The notes: a model not told the origin generated them from the sequence alone. A stretch of DNA of 64,000 nt from Flavobacterium sp. W4I14 (GCA_030817875.1 JAUSZU010000001.1:2976001-3040000), one strand, 5' to 3'; counted from the stretch's first letter, positions 35,242-45,007 are shown. Made by a program: numbers and translations.

Positions 35242-37431
35242 ATGAAGACAGTTATAATATCGAACAGACTACCCGTTAAAATCATAGAAGAAAACAACGA
35301 ATACACCCTTATTCCAAGTGAGGGCGGCCTTGCCACAGGATTAGGAGACGTTTATAAATCTGGTAATTCCATTTGGATCGGCTGGCCCGGTATTGAAGTA
35401 CCGGAAGAACGTCAGGAAGAAGTTACTCAAAAACTTGCCGCATTAAACCTATATCCAGTTTACCTTACGCAAAACGAAATCAATTTATATTACGAAGGCT
35501 TCTCGAACGAAGTATTATGGCCGGTTTTTCATTACCTTGTTACCTACGCCCATTACGAACAAAGTTATTGGGACTGCTACCGGTCAGTTAATGAGAAATT
35601 TGCAAAAAGTGCCATGCAGGTACTTAACAGAAGAGATAAAATCTGGATCCAGGATTACCAGTTACTCCTTCTTCCAGGTATTTTAAGGGAAAAACTTCCA
35701 AATGCTACAATTGGGTTTTTCCAACATATTCCTTTTCCATCATACGAAATATTCCGTTTAATCCCTTGGCGCGAAGAACTATTGAACGGCTTAATTGGTG
35801 CCGATTTGATCGGTTTTCATACCTATGACGATGTTCGTCATTTTATCAGTACAGCAACACGCTTGCTCCCTGTAAACTCATCATCAAACATACTCAGCAG
35901 CAACGAAAGGCAAATTGTTGTAGAAGCTTTTCCAATGGGGATTGATTTCGATAAATTTTCTGGCTTAACCGCAACAGAAGAGGTAAAAAAAGAAATAAAT
36001 TACTTTAGAGCAGGTAAAGAAGGTATAAAAGTCATCTTGTCTATCGATCGGCTCGATTACAGCAAAGGCATATTAGAAAGATTAAAGGCTTTAGAACTAC
36101 TGCTTCAGCTCCATCCAGAGTACATTGGCAAAATTGAGCTTTTTATGATCGTAGTTCCTTCCCGCGATACGGTACCGCAATACAGTGAGTTAAGAGACCA
36201 GATTGATCAGTTTGTGGGTAATTTAAATGCTAGGTACCGCTCCGTAAACTGGATTCCGGTAAATTATTTTTATCGTTCTTTTCCTATTGAAGTTTTATCA
36301 GCGCTTTACGCTACAGCAGATATCTGTTTGGTTACGCCTATGCGCGATGGAATGAATTTGGTAAGTAAAGAATATGTGGCCAGCAGGAACAATAATGATG
36401 GTGTGCTTATTTTAAGCGAAATGGCCGGTGCATCAAAAGAATTAACAGACGCAGTAATTGTTAATCCGAATAACCTGGGCGACATTATGGAAGCCATTGT
36501 AACTGCACTTAAAATGTCACCGTCAGAACAACAAATGCGTATGAAAGCCATGCGTGCAATTGTACAAAAATTCAATGTTAAACATTGGGTTAACAATTTT
36601 ATTTTAAGATTAAACGAAGTGAAAGATTCTCAAAAATCCTTATTAACAAAACATGCAGTAAATGCTATTAATGAAGTGATTGTTACTAAATATGCACATA
36701 CGCAAAATCGTGTACTATTTTTAGATTATGATGGTACCCTTGTAGATTTTACCGGAAATATTGACGACGCTTCGCCAGATGCCGAATTGTACGATTTGAT
36801 TGAGAACCTAACCCTTGACAAGGCAAATAAAGTGGTTATTATTAGTGGGAGAAGGAATGAAACCCTAGAGCATTGGTTTGGCCATTTAAAAGTTGATCTG
36901 ATTGCCGAGCATGGTGCATGGCAAAAATCGTTTGGAGATAAATGGAACAGCCTGCCCTTACTTACCGACCAATGGAAACAGGAAATAAAAACTTTACTAG
37001 AAACCTATACAGACCGTACTCCGGGATCATTTATTGAAGAAAAAAGTTACTCACTGGTTTGGCATTACCGGAAAGCAGAAGAAGGACTTGGTGATTTAAG
37101 GGCCAATGAAATTATCAGCCATATGAAAATTTTAGCTGCAGATAAAGGCCTGCAACTCATGCCAGGCAATAAGGTAATTGAGTTTAAAAATATGGAGGTT
37201 AACAAAGGGAAGGCTGCCCTTAACTGGTTGTACGATAAAAAACCTGATTTTATTTTGGCCCTTGGTGATGACCATACCGATGAAGATATTTTCAGGGCAT
37301 TACCAGATGATGCTTTTACCATTAAAGTTGGCAACAACATTTCGGAAGCAAAATATTACCTAAATGATTTTAATGAAGTGCGAAAACTGCTTTGGAGCTT
37401 AGTAAAAGAGGCGTTTGTAGGGCGGAGTTAA
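35242..37431 (+). CDS. bifunctional trehalose-6-phosphate synthase/phosphatase
   Basis: A 729-aa fusion. Residues ~1-465 are a GT20 synthase (VIISNRLPVK, GGLATGL, WPVFHYL, IWIQDYQLLLLPGILR, FFQHIPFPSYEIFR, DRLDYSKGI, PMRDGMNLVSKEYVA). Residues ~480-729 are a HAD phosphatase (FLDYDGTLVDF, IISGRR, LALGDDHTDEDIFRAL). It makes trehalose from UDP-glucose and glucose-6-phosphate in two steps, for osmotic or desiccation protection. The ATG at 35242 (MKTVIISNRLP) is preferred to an upstream GTG because the family begins at that point. It is convergent with the GH15 gene. Confidence 0.92.
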   Translation: MKTVIISNRLPVKIIEENNEYTLIPSEGGLATGLGDVYKSGNSIWIGWPGIEVPEERQEEVTQKLAALNLYPVYLTQNEINLYYEGFSNEVLWPVFHYLVTYAHYEQSYWDCYRSVNEKFAKSAMQVLNRRDKIWIQDYQLLLLPGILREKLPNATIGFFQHIPFPSYEIFRLIPWREELLNGLIGADLIGFHTYDDVRHFISTATRLLPVNSSSNILSSNERQIVVEAFPMGIDFDKFSGLTATEEVKKEINYFRAGKEGIKVILSIDRLDYSKGILERLKALELLLQLHPEYIGKIELFMIVVPSRDTVPQYSELRDQIDQFVGNLNARYRSVNWIPVNYFYRSFPIEVLSALYATADICLVTPMRDGMNLVSKEYVASRNNNDGVLILSEMAGASKELTDAVIVNPNNLGDIMEAIVTALKMSPSEQQMRMKAMRAIVQKFNVKHWVNNFILRLNEVKDSQKSLLTKHAVNAINEVIVTKYAHTQNRVLFLDYDGTLVDFTGNIDDASPDAELYDLIENLTLDKANKVVIISGRRNETLEHWFGHLKVDLIAEHGAWQKSFGDKWNSLPLLTDQWKQEIKTLLETYTDRTPGSFIEEKSYSLVWHYRKAEEGLGDLRANEIISHMKILAADKGLQLMPGNKVIEFKNMEVNKGKAALNWLYDKKPDFILALGDDHTDEDIFRALPDDAFTIKVGNNISEAKYYLNDFNEVRKLLWSLVKEAFVGRS

Positions 37432-37457
37432 ATTTGGAGTATTTATCCACTATGGAA

Positions 37458-37577
37458 ATCGTCATTTCGAGCGAAGTGAAACGTAGCCGAGAAATCTAAT
37501 TAGAATAGATCTCTCCATTTCGCCGTGCTTCAGTCGAGATGACGATATTTTTAAGTTAATCGGGATTTGCAATCCCG
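37458..37577. repeat. REP-like palindromes between otsAB and GH15 genes
   Basis: ATCGTCATTTCGAGCGAAG at the left and CAGTCGAGATGACGAT at the right (37458-37546) bracket an 89-bp imperfect hairpin. A second small hairpin CGGGATT-tgc-AATCCCG follows at 37561-37577. They could serve as a bidirectional end signal between the two convergent genes. Confidence 0.65.
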
Positions 37578-37608
37578 ACTCTTGAATTGTGGATTTCCCA
37601 ACCTATCC

Positions 37609-39393
37609 TTACAAAAATATTGGCCTATCCAGTTTAATTGCAATGCGATAAGCCGCATTCATTAAGCCTACATGACTATAGGCCTGGGGGAAATTACCCC
37701 ACTGGCTACCCGTTTTAGCATCAACATCCTCACTGAACAAAAGAAGATGATTACAATATTTAATAATATTTTCGAATTCTTTAATCGCTTCATCCGTACG
37801 GCCAACACAGGCCAAAGCCTCCACATACCAAAAGGCACAGATTAAAAATGTTGTTTTTGGCTTACCGAAATCGTCAGCATGTAAGTAACGGTAAAATAGT
37901 CCATCTTCCGTTTTCAACTCCTTTTCTAAAGCGATTAAATGATCTTTCGCCCGATCTGAAGCCGGGTCCAAATAATTCATCATAATTAACTGTAAAGTGC
38001 TGGCATCTAAATGCGGGCTTCCTACGGCGTTGGTATACACTTTTCTTTCCGGATCGTAGCAGGCTTCTATATGTGCCGCAGCCTTATCAATCAAAATTTC
38101 TGCACGCTTCTCGAAATCCTCATTACCAATAGTTTTAGCCATTTTTAAAGCAGCCTGTGCTCCTGCCCATTGAAAGAGGTTACTATAACAATGTACATTG
38201 GCAATGTTCCTGAATTCCCAAATTCCGGCATCCTTTTCATCAATTGTCCGTTCAATTTTAGAAAGCACACTTTCAATCCACTTTATCGAATCGCTACGTT
38301 CGGAAAAAACAAAACGGTGGTCGGTATAAAGTGGTAACATTGAAATTAAAACCTGACCGTAAATATCATTCTGAATGTGTTCGTAGGCCTGGTTTCCTAT
38401 TCTAATGGGTTGCTCGCCTTTGTAACCTTCCAGATGATTTAATGTATGCTCGGTAATTTTCCTTTCTCCTGCAATACCGTACAAGGGTTGATAGCGTGTA
38501 TCTTCAGCATGCGAAATATCAGAGAGGTAATTAAAATACTTCTCCATTTCTTCAAAATGACCGATATGGTTCAATGAAGTTAATACATAATGCGAATCTC
38601 TTAACCAGCAATACCTATAATCCCAGTTTCGGGTACTGCCGGGCGATTCTGGTAAACTAGTGGTACTGGCCGCTATAATTGCACCGGTGTCTTCATATTG
38701 ATGGATTTTCAGCACCAAGGCTGATCGGATTACGAAAGGTTGGTAAAAACCCGCGATTGACGAATGTTTAATCCATAATCGCCAATAGGCGATGGTTTCC
38801 CGCAAAAAATTTTCTGCAGTACTTACTACCGGAGCCTCTAAATTTTGTCCATAAGTCATAATGAGGTATTTGGCTTCATTCAGTACAAATGCCTTTTCGT
38901 CAAAAATATAAGTAAGCGATACATTGGTACTTAAGCGGATATTTTCATCACAACCCAAATAATCAATATGATTACTGCCTCTACTCGACCTCATTTTACC
39001 TTTCCCATAATCGCATACCGGCTCACACTTGATGGTAATGCGCGGGTTCCCCGCCAAAGGTTCGATCTTTCTGATGAACATTAGCGGTTTAAAATAGCGA
39101 TCGTATAGATGAAAACGTGGTGCAAAATCTGTAATCCGGTATTTCCCATCTTCGGCAGTAATTTCCGTCCTTAATACATTGGTATTTTCAATATAATATT
39201 GAGTAGAGGTAAATTCACCTTGTGGTAATATCGAAAACTCCCCTCCTTTTTTCTCATCCAATAAACTGCCAAATACAAAAGGGCTATCGAAACGTGGCCA
39301 GCAAAGCCAAGATATATCAGTATTTTTATTTACGTGTGCAATGAAAGCGCAATTTCCTATAATTCCTGTTTGATAAAGGTGCTGTTCGGCCAT
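37609..39393 (-). CDS. glycoside hydrolase family 15 protein (glucoamylase- or trehalase-like)
   Basis: A 594-aa cytoplasmic enzyme (no signal peptide). The N-terminal ~230 residues are the beta-domain of bacterial GH15 proteins (GIIGNCAFIAHVNKNTDISWLCWPRFDSPFVFGSLLD). An alpha/alpha barrel follows with SLPESPGSTRNWDYRYCWLRDSHYVL, GIAGERKITE and HADDFGKPKTTFLICAFWYVEAL. Catalytic acids are expected in the ERKI and later barrel segments but I cannot assign them firmly. The family includes glucoamylase, glucodextranase and trehalase; next to the trehalose synthase gene, trehalase is attractive but not proven. Convergent with otsAB. Confidence 0.85.
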   Translation of the reverse strand: MAEQHLYQTGIIGNCAFIAHVNKNTDISWLCWPRFDSPFVFGSLLDEKKGGEFSILPQGEFTSTQYYIENTNVLRTEITAEDGKYRITDFAPRFHLYDRYFKPLMFIRKIEPLAGNPRITIKCEPVCDYGKGKMRSSRGSNHIDYLGCDENIRLSTNVSLTYIFDEKAFVLNEAKYLIMTYGQNLEAPVVSTAENFLRETIAYWRLWIKHSSIAGFYQPFVIRSALVLKIHQYEDTGAIIAASTTSLPESPGSTRNWDYRYCWLRDSHYVLTSLNHIGHFEEMEKYFNYLSDISHAEDTRYQPLYGIAGERKITEHTLNHLEGYKGEQPIRIGNQAYEHIQNDIYGQVLISMLPLYTDHRFVFSERSDSIKWIESVLSKIERTIDEKDAGIWEFRNIANVHCYSNLFQWAGAQAALKMAKTIGNEDFEKRAEILIDKAAAHIEACYDPERKVYTNAVGSPHLDASTLQLIMMNYLDPASDRAKDHLIALEKELKTEDGLFYRYLHADDFGKPKTTFLICAFWYVEALACVGRTDEAIKEFENIIKYCNHLLLFSEDVDAKTGSQWGNFPQAYSHVGLMNAAYRIAIKLDRPIFL

Positions 39394-39939
39394 AGACTAT
39401 AATTTTGTTTATTTACTAACAAGCCGATCGGAAAAATGTTAGGGAGAAATGTCAAAAAGCCGTTAAAACGATTAAGAGCTTTTTTTTTGAAAATGTAAGG
39501 TCCTGTTTCAATCGCTATTGCAGCCCTGCTATCGCTGCAAGTCCTCGCTCGTTCCTCACTTCGAGCTTTCCGCTTTATCAGGTTTATGAACAAGGGTTCT
39601 GTTATGCGAGTCTTTGAAGATTAAACCTATTTAAAGTAGTGTATTTTGCGTTAGGGATTGTAAGGATTTAGTACCGATCCTTCATCGGTACCGAAGCAAA
39701 GCGCAGCCCTGAAATGCCCCTTTCCCGATTCATCGGGATTAGGGGAACGCCCAAATCAGTTAACAGTTTTCAGTTAGTAGTCTTTTAAAACGGCTTATTT
39801 CTAAAACCTGAGCGGTCTGATAAAAGATTCTTCTCCGAAGGAGTTCCTTTGGAACACTGCGCTCAGAATGACAATCAGGCAATAAAAAAAGCCAGCCCCG
39901 AAAAATCGCGACTGGCCTAGTTAATGAATAATGATTATC
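39394..39939. repeat. 546-bp gene-free region with composite and REP-like repeats
   Basis: No gene is visible. From left: a composite element arm at ~39505-39600 (CAGCCCTGCTATCGCTGCAA, TTTATCAGG), a second arm at ~39640-39760 (GCGTTAGGGATTGTAAGGAT, GTACCGATCCTTCATCGGTA, ending CGCCCAAATCAG), short ACTG-type words, and a REP-like arm near 39835-39877 (GAAGGAGTTCCTTTGGAAC...AGAATGAC). The composite element occurs again, inverted, at ~54440-54830. Confidence 0.6.
39885..39916 (-). terminator. terminator downstream of glgC
   Basis: Minus strand: GCCAG ... CTGGC stem with inner CG pairs, followed by seven T. It lies 24 bp after the glgC stop and should end the glgA-glgC transcript. Confidence 0.7.
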
Positions 39940-41208
39940 TTAAATTACTGTTCCACTAGGTACAACAGCACCTTTTTTAATTACCACGATACCATCTTTA
40001 ACGGCATAAAGCTCAAAGTCTCCATCTTCCAAATGATCGCCACCATTAATTTTTACATCATTGCCAATGCGGCAGTTTTTATCGATAATGGCATTATTAA
40101 TAAAACAACGGTCGCCAATACCTATTAACGAATTTCCCTTACCCGTTTCATCCTGTATCTCTTCTAAGGTTTGGTACCTATCACTGCCCATAATATAAGC
40201 ATTGGTAATAACCGTATCCTTCCCAATCCTTGATCTGATCCCCAAAACAGCATGTTCTACTTTGCTCGCCTGAATAATACAGCCTTCAGCAATAATCGTT
40301 TTATCCAAGGTGGTACCCGAAATTTTTGAAGGAGGCAACATCCGTGCCCTGGTGAAAATAGCATGGTTGCTATCGAACATATTAAATTTAGGAATTTCAT
40401 CCGTTAGACCTAAATTGGCTTCAAAGAAAGATGAAATATTTCCAATATCGGTCCAATAGCCTTCATATTGAAAGCTTAAAACCCTGCTCTGAGAAATTGC
40501 TCTAGGCAAAATCTCTTTGCCAAAATCCTTTTCTTCTTCGTTCTCATTTAAGATATTGATCAGGTACTCGCGGTTGAAAACGTAAATACCCATCGAAGCT
40601 AAGAAATTACGTCCTTCGCCCTGCATTTCTGCGCCGGTATCTGAAACCCAGTCTTCTAAACCGGTTTTAGGCTTTTCGATAAAAGAGGTGATCATGTTTT
40701 CTTCATCGGCCTTTAAAATACCAAAATCTGTTGCATCTTTTGCCGTTACCGGAATAGTGGCAATAGTAATTTCTGCATTGGCCTCGATATGTTTTTCAAT
40801 CATATCCTTAAAGTCCATCTGGTACAGTTGATCGCCGGATAAAATCAAAATGTAATCGAATTCGTGCGAAACAATGTGATGCATACACTGACGAACGGCA
40901 TCTGCTGTACCCTGGAACCAACCTGAGTTTTGTACAGTTTGTTCAGCCGCCAAAATATCAACAAAGGCCGTACTAAAATGGCTAAAGTGATACGTGTTTT
41001 TAATGTGTTTGTTTAGGGATGCTGAATTAAACTGGGTTAACACAAACATTCGATGAATTCCAGAATTTAGGCAATTCGAAATCGGAATATCTACCAATCG
41101 GTATTTACCAGCAATTGGAACTGCAGGTTTAGAACGTGTTTGTGTTAGCGGCGATAATCTAGAGCCCTGGCCACCGCCAAGGATAACGCCTAAAACTTTG
41201 TCAGTCAT
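39940..41208 (-). CDS. glgC: glucose-1-phosphate adenylyltransferase
   Basis: A 422-aa ADP-glucose pyrophosphorylase supplying ADP-glucose for glycogen. The N-terminal nucleotidyltransferase has GVILGGGQGSRLSPLTQTRSKPAVPIAGKYRLVDIPISN, FQGTADAVRQ, ILILSGDQLYQMD and FIEKP. The C-terminal left-handed beta-helix has repeats such as CIIQASKVEHAVLGIRSRIG and CFINNAIIDKNCRIG. Length is normal for the bacterial enzyme. It starts 8 bp after glgA ends, so the two are one operon; a terminator follows. Confidence 0.95.
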   Translation of the reverse strand: MTDKVLGVILGGGQGSRLSPLTQTRSKPAVPIAGKYRLVDIPISNCLNSGIHRMFVLTQFNSASLNKHIKNTYHFSHFSTAFVDILAAEQTVQNSGWFQGTADAVRQCMHHIVSHEFDYILILSGDQLYQMDFKDMIEKHIEANAEITIATIPVTAKDATDFGILKADEENMITSFIEKPKTGLEDWVSDTGAEMQGEGRNFLASMGIYVFNREYLINILNENEEEKDFGKEILPRAISQSRVLSFQYEGYWTDIGNISSFFEANLGLTDEIPKFNMFDSNHAIFTRARMLPPSKISGTTLDKTIIAEGCIIQASKVEHAVLGIRSRIGKDTVITNAYIMGSDRYQTLEEIQDETGKGNSLIGIGDRCFINNAIIDKNCRIGNDVKINGGDHLEDGDFELYAVKDGIVVIKKGAVVPSGTVI

Positions 41209-41216
41209 GTTTAAGC

Positions 41217-42629
41217 TTATTTTAATATTTGGTATAATTCTATATAATTTAATGCTGCGTTATCCCACGAATGGTCTATCTTCATCATTGTTTTTCTCAC
41301 TGCTTTAAAAGCTTTCTTATCGTTATATAAGTCAACAGCACGGTTAATGGCATGAGTAACATCCCAAATACTCGTTTGATCGTGGCAAATCCCAAAACCT
41401 CCATCGCCTATATCAATTACTGTATCCTTTAATCCACCAATCCGGCGTACAATGGGAACAGTTCCATACCTTAACGCATAAAGCTGATTTAAACCACAAG
41501 GTTCCACTCTCGATGGCATGATCAGAAAATCTGCACCAGCATACATTTCGTGCGAAACCTGCTCATTATAACCGATATAAGCATTATACTTACCGGTAAA
41601 AATGTCTTTCAGTTGATTTAACCGCCCTTCCACCCAATTATCGCCAGATCCTAAAACCAGGATATTGATGTTGTCTCCATGCTGCTGCAAAGCGGTATAA
41701 AAAATATCGGGCAATAAATCGGCACCTTTTTCATCAACCAATCTACCGATAAAAGTAAATAGTGGTTTAGACGGATCTAATTGAAAAACATCACAGAGGG
41801 CTGTTTTGTTTGCCAGTTTACCAGTTTCAACTGTTTTTAAATTGTAACCTTTGCTCAGCATCGGGTCCGTTTCAGGATTCCAAACCTCGCTATCGATTCC
41901 GTTGAGTATTCCTACCGATTTCCAGCGCTCTTGTCTTAACAAACTTTCTAATCCACGGGCATTGTTCATCATCTCATCCAGGTAACTTGGCGAAACCGTA
42001 GTTACTTTCCAGGCACATTTAATGGCCGATGCTAAAGGGTTAATGGCATCTTCCCAACCTAGTAAACCACCTTTCCACAAATCGAATGCTGGTATATAAT
42101 ATAATTTTTCCCAGCCAAACTGACCTTGGTATTGCGCATTATGAATGGTTAAAACCGTCGGGACACCGCTAATTGCTTTATATTTTACACAATTTGAAAC
42201 CATAAACGGAATTAAACCCGTATGGTGATCGTGGCAATGAAGTACATCCGGGCGATGTTCCCATTGTACAATCCAATCAAGTGTAGCAATCTGGAAAGCC
42301 ACAAATCTTTCTGTATCGTCGCTATAACCATATACATTTGGGCGGTCGGTTAAGCCCTGAATATGGATCACGTATAAATCAAAGCCTAATTTATTGGTTT
42401 TTTCTTTTAAAATGCGGTACTGAAAGTGGTGATTACCGTAGTTTGCCCATGCATCATAAGTCACTTCAAATTCGCTTTCGCGGATAAATTTCGTATCGTA
42501 CGCAGGAACAACCACCTTGGCAATGTGGCCTAATTTATTTTGATATTTTGGTAAGGCCCCTACTACATCGGCTAAACCACCAACCTTTGCAACTGGGTAA
42601 CACTCGGCGCTTATATGTATAATTTCCAT
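41217..42629 (-). CDS. glgA: glycogen synthase (ADP-glucose type, GT5)
   Basis: A 470-aa glucosyltransferase adding glucose from ADP-glucose to glycogen. It opens MEIIHISAECYPVAKVGGLADVVGALPK with the family KVGGL motif for ADP-glucose binding. It has HCHDHHTGLIPF, TIHNAQYQGQFG, NGIDSEVWNP, FIGRLVDEKGADLL and the C-terminal MPSRVEPCGLNQLYALRYGTVPIVRRIGGLKDTV. The ATG at 42629 is taken as start; a TTG one codon earlier is less likely. First gene of the glgA-glgC pair. The 516-bp region upstream contains only repeats and the terminator of the next gene. Confidence 0.95.
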   Translation of the reverse strand: MEIIHISAECYPVAKVGGLADVVGALPKYQNKLGHIAKVVVPAYDTKFIRESEFEVTYDAWANYGNHHFQYRILKEKTNKLGFDLYVIHIQGLTDRPNVYGYSDDTERFVAFQIATLDWIVQWEHRPDVLHCHDHHTGLIPFMVSNCVKYKAISGVPTVLTIHNAQYQGQFGWEKLYYIPAFDLWKGGLLGWEDAINPLASAIKCAWKVTTVSPSYLDEMMNNARGLESLLRQERWKSVGILNGIDSEVWNPETDPMLSKGYNLKTVETGKLANKTALCDVFQLDPSKPLFTFIGRLVDEKGADLLPDIFYTALQQHGDNINILVLGSGDNWVEGRLNQLKDIFTGKYNAYIGYNEQVSHEMYAGADFLIMPSRVEPCGLNQLYALRYGTVPIVRRIGGLKDTVIDIGDGGFGICHDQTSIWDVTHAINRAVDLYNDKKAFKAVRKTMMKIDHSWDNAALNYIELYQILK

Positions 42630-43075
42630 CAAATATTTGGTGTAGATAACCTAAGTAAGTTACTAATTGTTTTGAGTTTTGCAAATAATGAAAATTATAT
42701 TTTTAGTTAACTGTTTTAAAGGAAAAATCGTCATCTCGACTGGAGCAAGGCGGAATGGAGAGATCTAATTCATATAAATTTACTTAAGCTTTTTTATAAG
42801 AAAGTGAATGGTTTGGTACCTAGTGGCGGGCTACCTACTTTTCGTTATAAGTCCTCATTTCAGCGGCATCATCTTAAATCTGCAGGAAGATGCTGCCTAT
42901 GGTTTCTCACTGATTTCATAGATATACGCAGCGTTTTTTATAAGAATTTTATAAGAAAGTGAATGTTCAGTTCTTTGTGGCGGGCTACAGCCCTGCTTTC
43001 CGCTATAAGTCCTCACTTCGTTCCGGGCTTTCGCTTCAATCAGGCTTAGAAACAAGGGGTTCCTTTTCACCAAAC
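42630..43075. repeat. gene-free region with REP-like arm and two composite-element copies
   Basis: A REP-like arm CGTCATCTCGACTGGAGCAA is at ~42731-42768. Two tandem related copies follow: ~42790-42870 and ~42947-43070, each starting TTTTATAAGAAAGTGAATG, then a GGCGGGCTAC word and a TATAAGTCCTCA word. The second copy continues GGGCTTTCGCTTCAATCAGG, the same words as in 39505-39600. No gene is credible here. Confidence 0.55.
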
Positions 43076-43107
43076 GCAAAAAACCGCTTAAATCCTTAAG
43101 CGGTTTT
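43076..43107 (-). terminator. terminator downstream of the orphan SUMT paralog
   Basis: Perfect 11-bp stem AAACCGCTTAA (43081-43091) with TTAAGCGGTTT (43096-43106) around a 4-base loop. T runs occur on both strands, so it can end transcription from either side. Confidence 0.8.
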
Positions 43108-43145
43108 TAACAACAAAACAAATATATTTTTGGTTTAAAAATATC

Positions 43146-43940
43146 TTAGTACTCTTCGGCGATAATTTCGTAAAAATCGCGGATTGGCTGAAACTGTGGG
43201 TGTAATGAAACCACATCTCCAAAAACCAATAAAGCCGGGGCAGTTATTCTTTTGTCTTCAACAATTTCAGCAATCGTATCAACAATACCAACTGCAATTT
43301 TTTCTTCTGGTGTAGAACCATTTTGAATTACTGCTACTGGCAAAAGGTTTTTATTTTCTGCCTGGAAAATTGCGGCAATTTCTTTTACTCTCTCAATTCC
43401 GTTTAAAACAACAATAGTTGCTTTCGTTTTTGCTGCGATATATAAATCTTCAGAAATTTCGCCCTTTGAGTTTGTTCCTGTTACTGCCCAAAAACTTTCA
43501 CTCAAATCTTTATAGATCATCGGGATCTTTTGCAAACTTGGCGCACCGGTTGCACTCGAAATACCCGGAATAATTTCGGTAGGGATACTGTACGATTCTG
43601 CAGCATCTATTTCTTCATATCCTTTTGCAAAGAAAAACGGGTCGCCACTTTTTAAACGTACCACGTGACCGTAATTTAAAGCGTAATCAACAATCAATTT
43701 ATTAACCGCATCCTGAGAAAACGATTCATCATCTGAACGTTTGCCCACATAAACTTTCGGTATACCATCTGGCGCATGACACAATAAAGCCTCGTTCACA
43801 TTTGCATCATATAAAACAACATCAGCTGTTTTTAATGCTTTAACACCTTTTAAACTAAATAAATCCGGATCGCCAGGACCTGCACCTATTAAAGTAATTC
43901 TTGGTTCAATGTTCGCTTTTTCTACTTTATTCAAAATCAT
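43146..43940 (-). CDS. divergent uroporphyrinogen-III C-methyltransferase paralog
   Basis: A 264-aa SUMT-family protein (SAM-dependent methylase of the siroheme/cobalamin route), alone in its transcription unit. It keeps the N-terminal SAM loop ITLIGAGPGDPDLFSLKGVKAL. However, it departs from the family at motifs that its paralog at 51155 preserves: RLKSGDPFFFAKG instead of RLKGGDPFVFGRG, and PMIYKDLSES instead of PVTHRGMSES. It may therefore be a specialised or weakened enzyme. Its promoter shares a 38-bp element with the sulfite reductase operon, so it seems to belong to the sulfur regulon. Start and length agree with the paralog. Confidence 0.85.
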   Translation of the reverse strand: MILNKVEKANIEPRITLIGAGPGDPDLFSLKGVKALKTADVVLYDANVNEALLCHAPDGIPKVYVGKRSDDESFSQDAVNKLIVDYALNYGHVVRLKSGDPFFFAKGYEEIDAAESYSIPTEIIPGISSATGAPSLQKIPMIYKDLSESFWAVTGTNSKGEISEDLYIAAKTKATIVVLNGIERVKEIAAIFQAENKNLLPVAVIQNGSTPEEKIAVGIVDTIAEIVEDKRITAPALLVFGDVVSLHPQFQPIRDFYEIIAEEY

Positions 43941-43979
43941 AACAGATAATTTAAGCTCGTTATACGTTTGTTAATAATA

Positions 43980-44017
43980 CAAATATATAAAGTCTATGGG
44001 AATTGTAGTAATTTATT
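43980..44017 (-). promoter_or_regulatory. shared promoter/operator element before the orphan SUMT gene
   Basis: A 38-bp block identical at 34 positions to 54281-54318 before sulfite reductase. On the minus strand it ends in TATATTTG (TAnnTTTG -7 element). Upstream of that it carries TTACTACAATTCCCATAGAC, against TTACGACTATTCCTATATAC in the other copy. Probable operator for a common regulator; the Rrf2 protein at 54968 is the natural candidate. Confidence 0.65.
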
Positions 44018-44130
44018 TTAAAATAATTTTATTTAGCTTTTTAGCGAGTGTTGATGGGGAATTTTGAGTATTAATGAGAGATTTATCCTATAGGGAATGT
44101 ACATGTTTTTGAATCACCACCATGGAATTG

Positions 44131-44352
44131 GCTGTCATTCTGAACGCAGTGAAGAATCTTTACGGTGAAACATAGGATCTATATAAAAGGTCCTTCGACT
44201 CCGCTACCATTGACAGACTCCAATAGAATGATCGTCATCTCGACTGTAGCGTAGCGAAATGGAGAGATCTTTGTACCAAGTTATTGAGTCAAATTTAAAA
44301 GATTTCTCCTCCAAAGGAGTTCCTTTGGAACACTACGGTCGAAATGACGATA
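44131..44352. repeat. cluster of REP-like palindromes
   Basis: Three linked arms: GTCATTCTGAACGCAGTGAA (~44133), CGTCATCTCGACTGTAGCGT (~44233) and CTCCAAAGGAGTTCCTTTGG followed by CGAAATGACG (~44309-44350). They lie in the 596-bp gap 43941-44536, in which no gene is visible; the rest is AT-rich sequence without recognisable signals apart from the promoter element at 43980. Confidence 0.6.
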
Positions 44353-44536
44353 CTTCGAGAGGTTTACTCCTTAAAATCACCTGTTATTTATATTGATCTT
44401 TATGAAATAAATTATTCCTCAAGATGATCAACTGATTGGATTCTGTACTTTCTTTGCACCTCCACCACAAAAACTAACCAAGAGTCTTCGTGAGACGCTA
44501 AGACCAGTAGTTTTCATTTTATCTCAAAATCTGGTT

Positions 44537-45007
44537 TTACTTACAATCAACCTCCTGAAAAACAAATTTTCCGGCCTCGAAATTAATGGGTTTATCTTTA
44601 ACAAAATAAGATCTGCCAAGTGTGGTTTCTATTTGCCCCACTCCCATAATCAGTTTCCCATCTTTCTTTAAAAATGCCAATGGGTTGGTGTAAACTTTTA
44701 CGGTGTCCTCGCCAGTTTTAAAGCGGTAATCTACCAGTAAGGTATCGCCGTTAAATTTTCCGTTTATGGTACCATTGTTCTGCGGTTTCTCGGCATAATT
44801 AACCAATAATGAACCCGTAACTTTGCCTGAGGCTAGTATTTTCACATTCATGGCCGCGCTGTCTTTTTCAAAACCTGCTGCATAACAGTTCTCACTAACC
44901 AAAGAATCGGTTTTAGTTTTAGTGCCAGTAGCTGTTTTATTGTTTTGGGTACAGGCATAAGCAAAAGGTATTGCTGCCAAAGCAAGGTAAAGGATATTTC
45001 TTTTCAT
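44537..45007 (-). CDS. lipoprotein of unknown function
   Basis: A 156-aa lipoprotein: signal MKRNILYLALAAIPFAYAC with the lipobox Cys at residue 19, then a low-complexity linker (TQNNKTATGTKTKTDS). The mature domain reads as a beta-rich fold: VTGSLLVNYAEKPQNNGTINGKFNGDTLLVDYRFKTGEDTVKVYTNPLAFLKKDGKLIMGVG. The pattern NGTINGKFNGDTLLVDY is reminiscent of small exported barrels that describe conditions in the cell envelope, but I do not recognise a named family. It is monocistronic, preceded by the bestrophin gene 75 bp away in the same direction. Function unknown. Confidence 0.75.
   Translation of the reverse strand: MKRNILYLALAAIPFAYACTQNNKTATGTKTKTDSLVSENCYAAGFEKDSAAMNVKILASGKVTGSLLVNYAEKPQNNGTINGKFNGDTLLVDYRFKTGEDTVKVYTNPLAFLKKDGKLIMGVGQIETTLGRSYFVKDKPINFEAGKFVFQEVDCK

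Noticed and set aside
42897..43079. 60-codon ORF upstream of glgA
   Set aside because: Lies wholly within composite repeat copies; codons follow the repeat, not a protein family.
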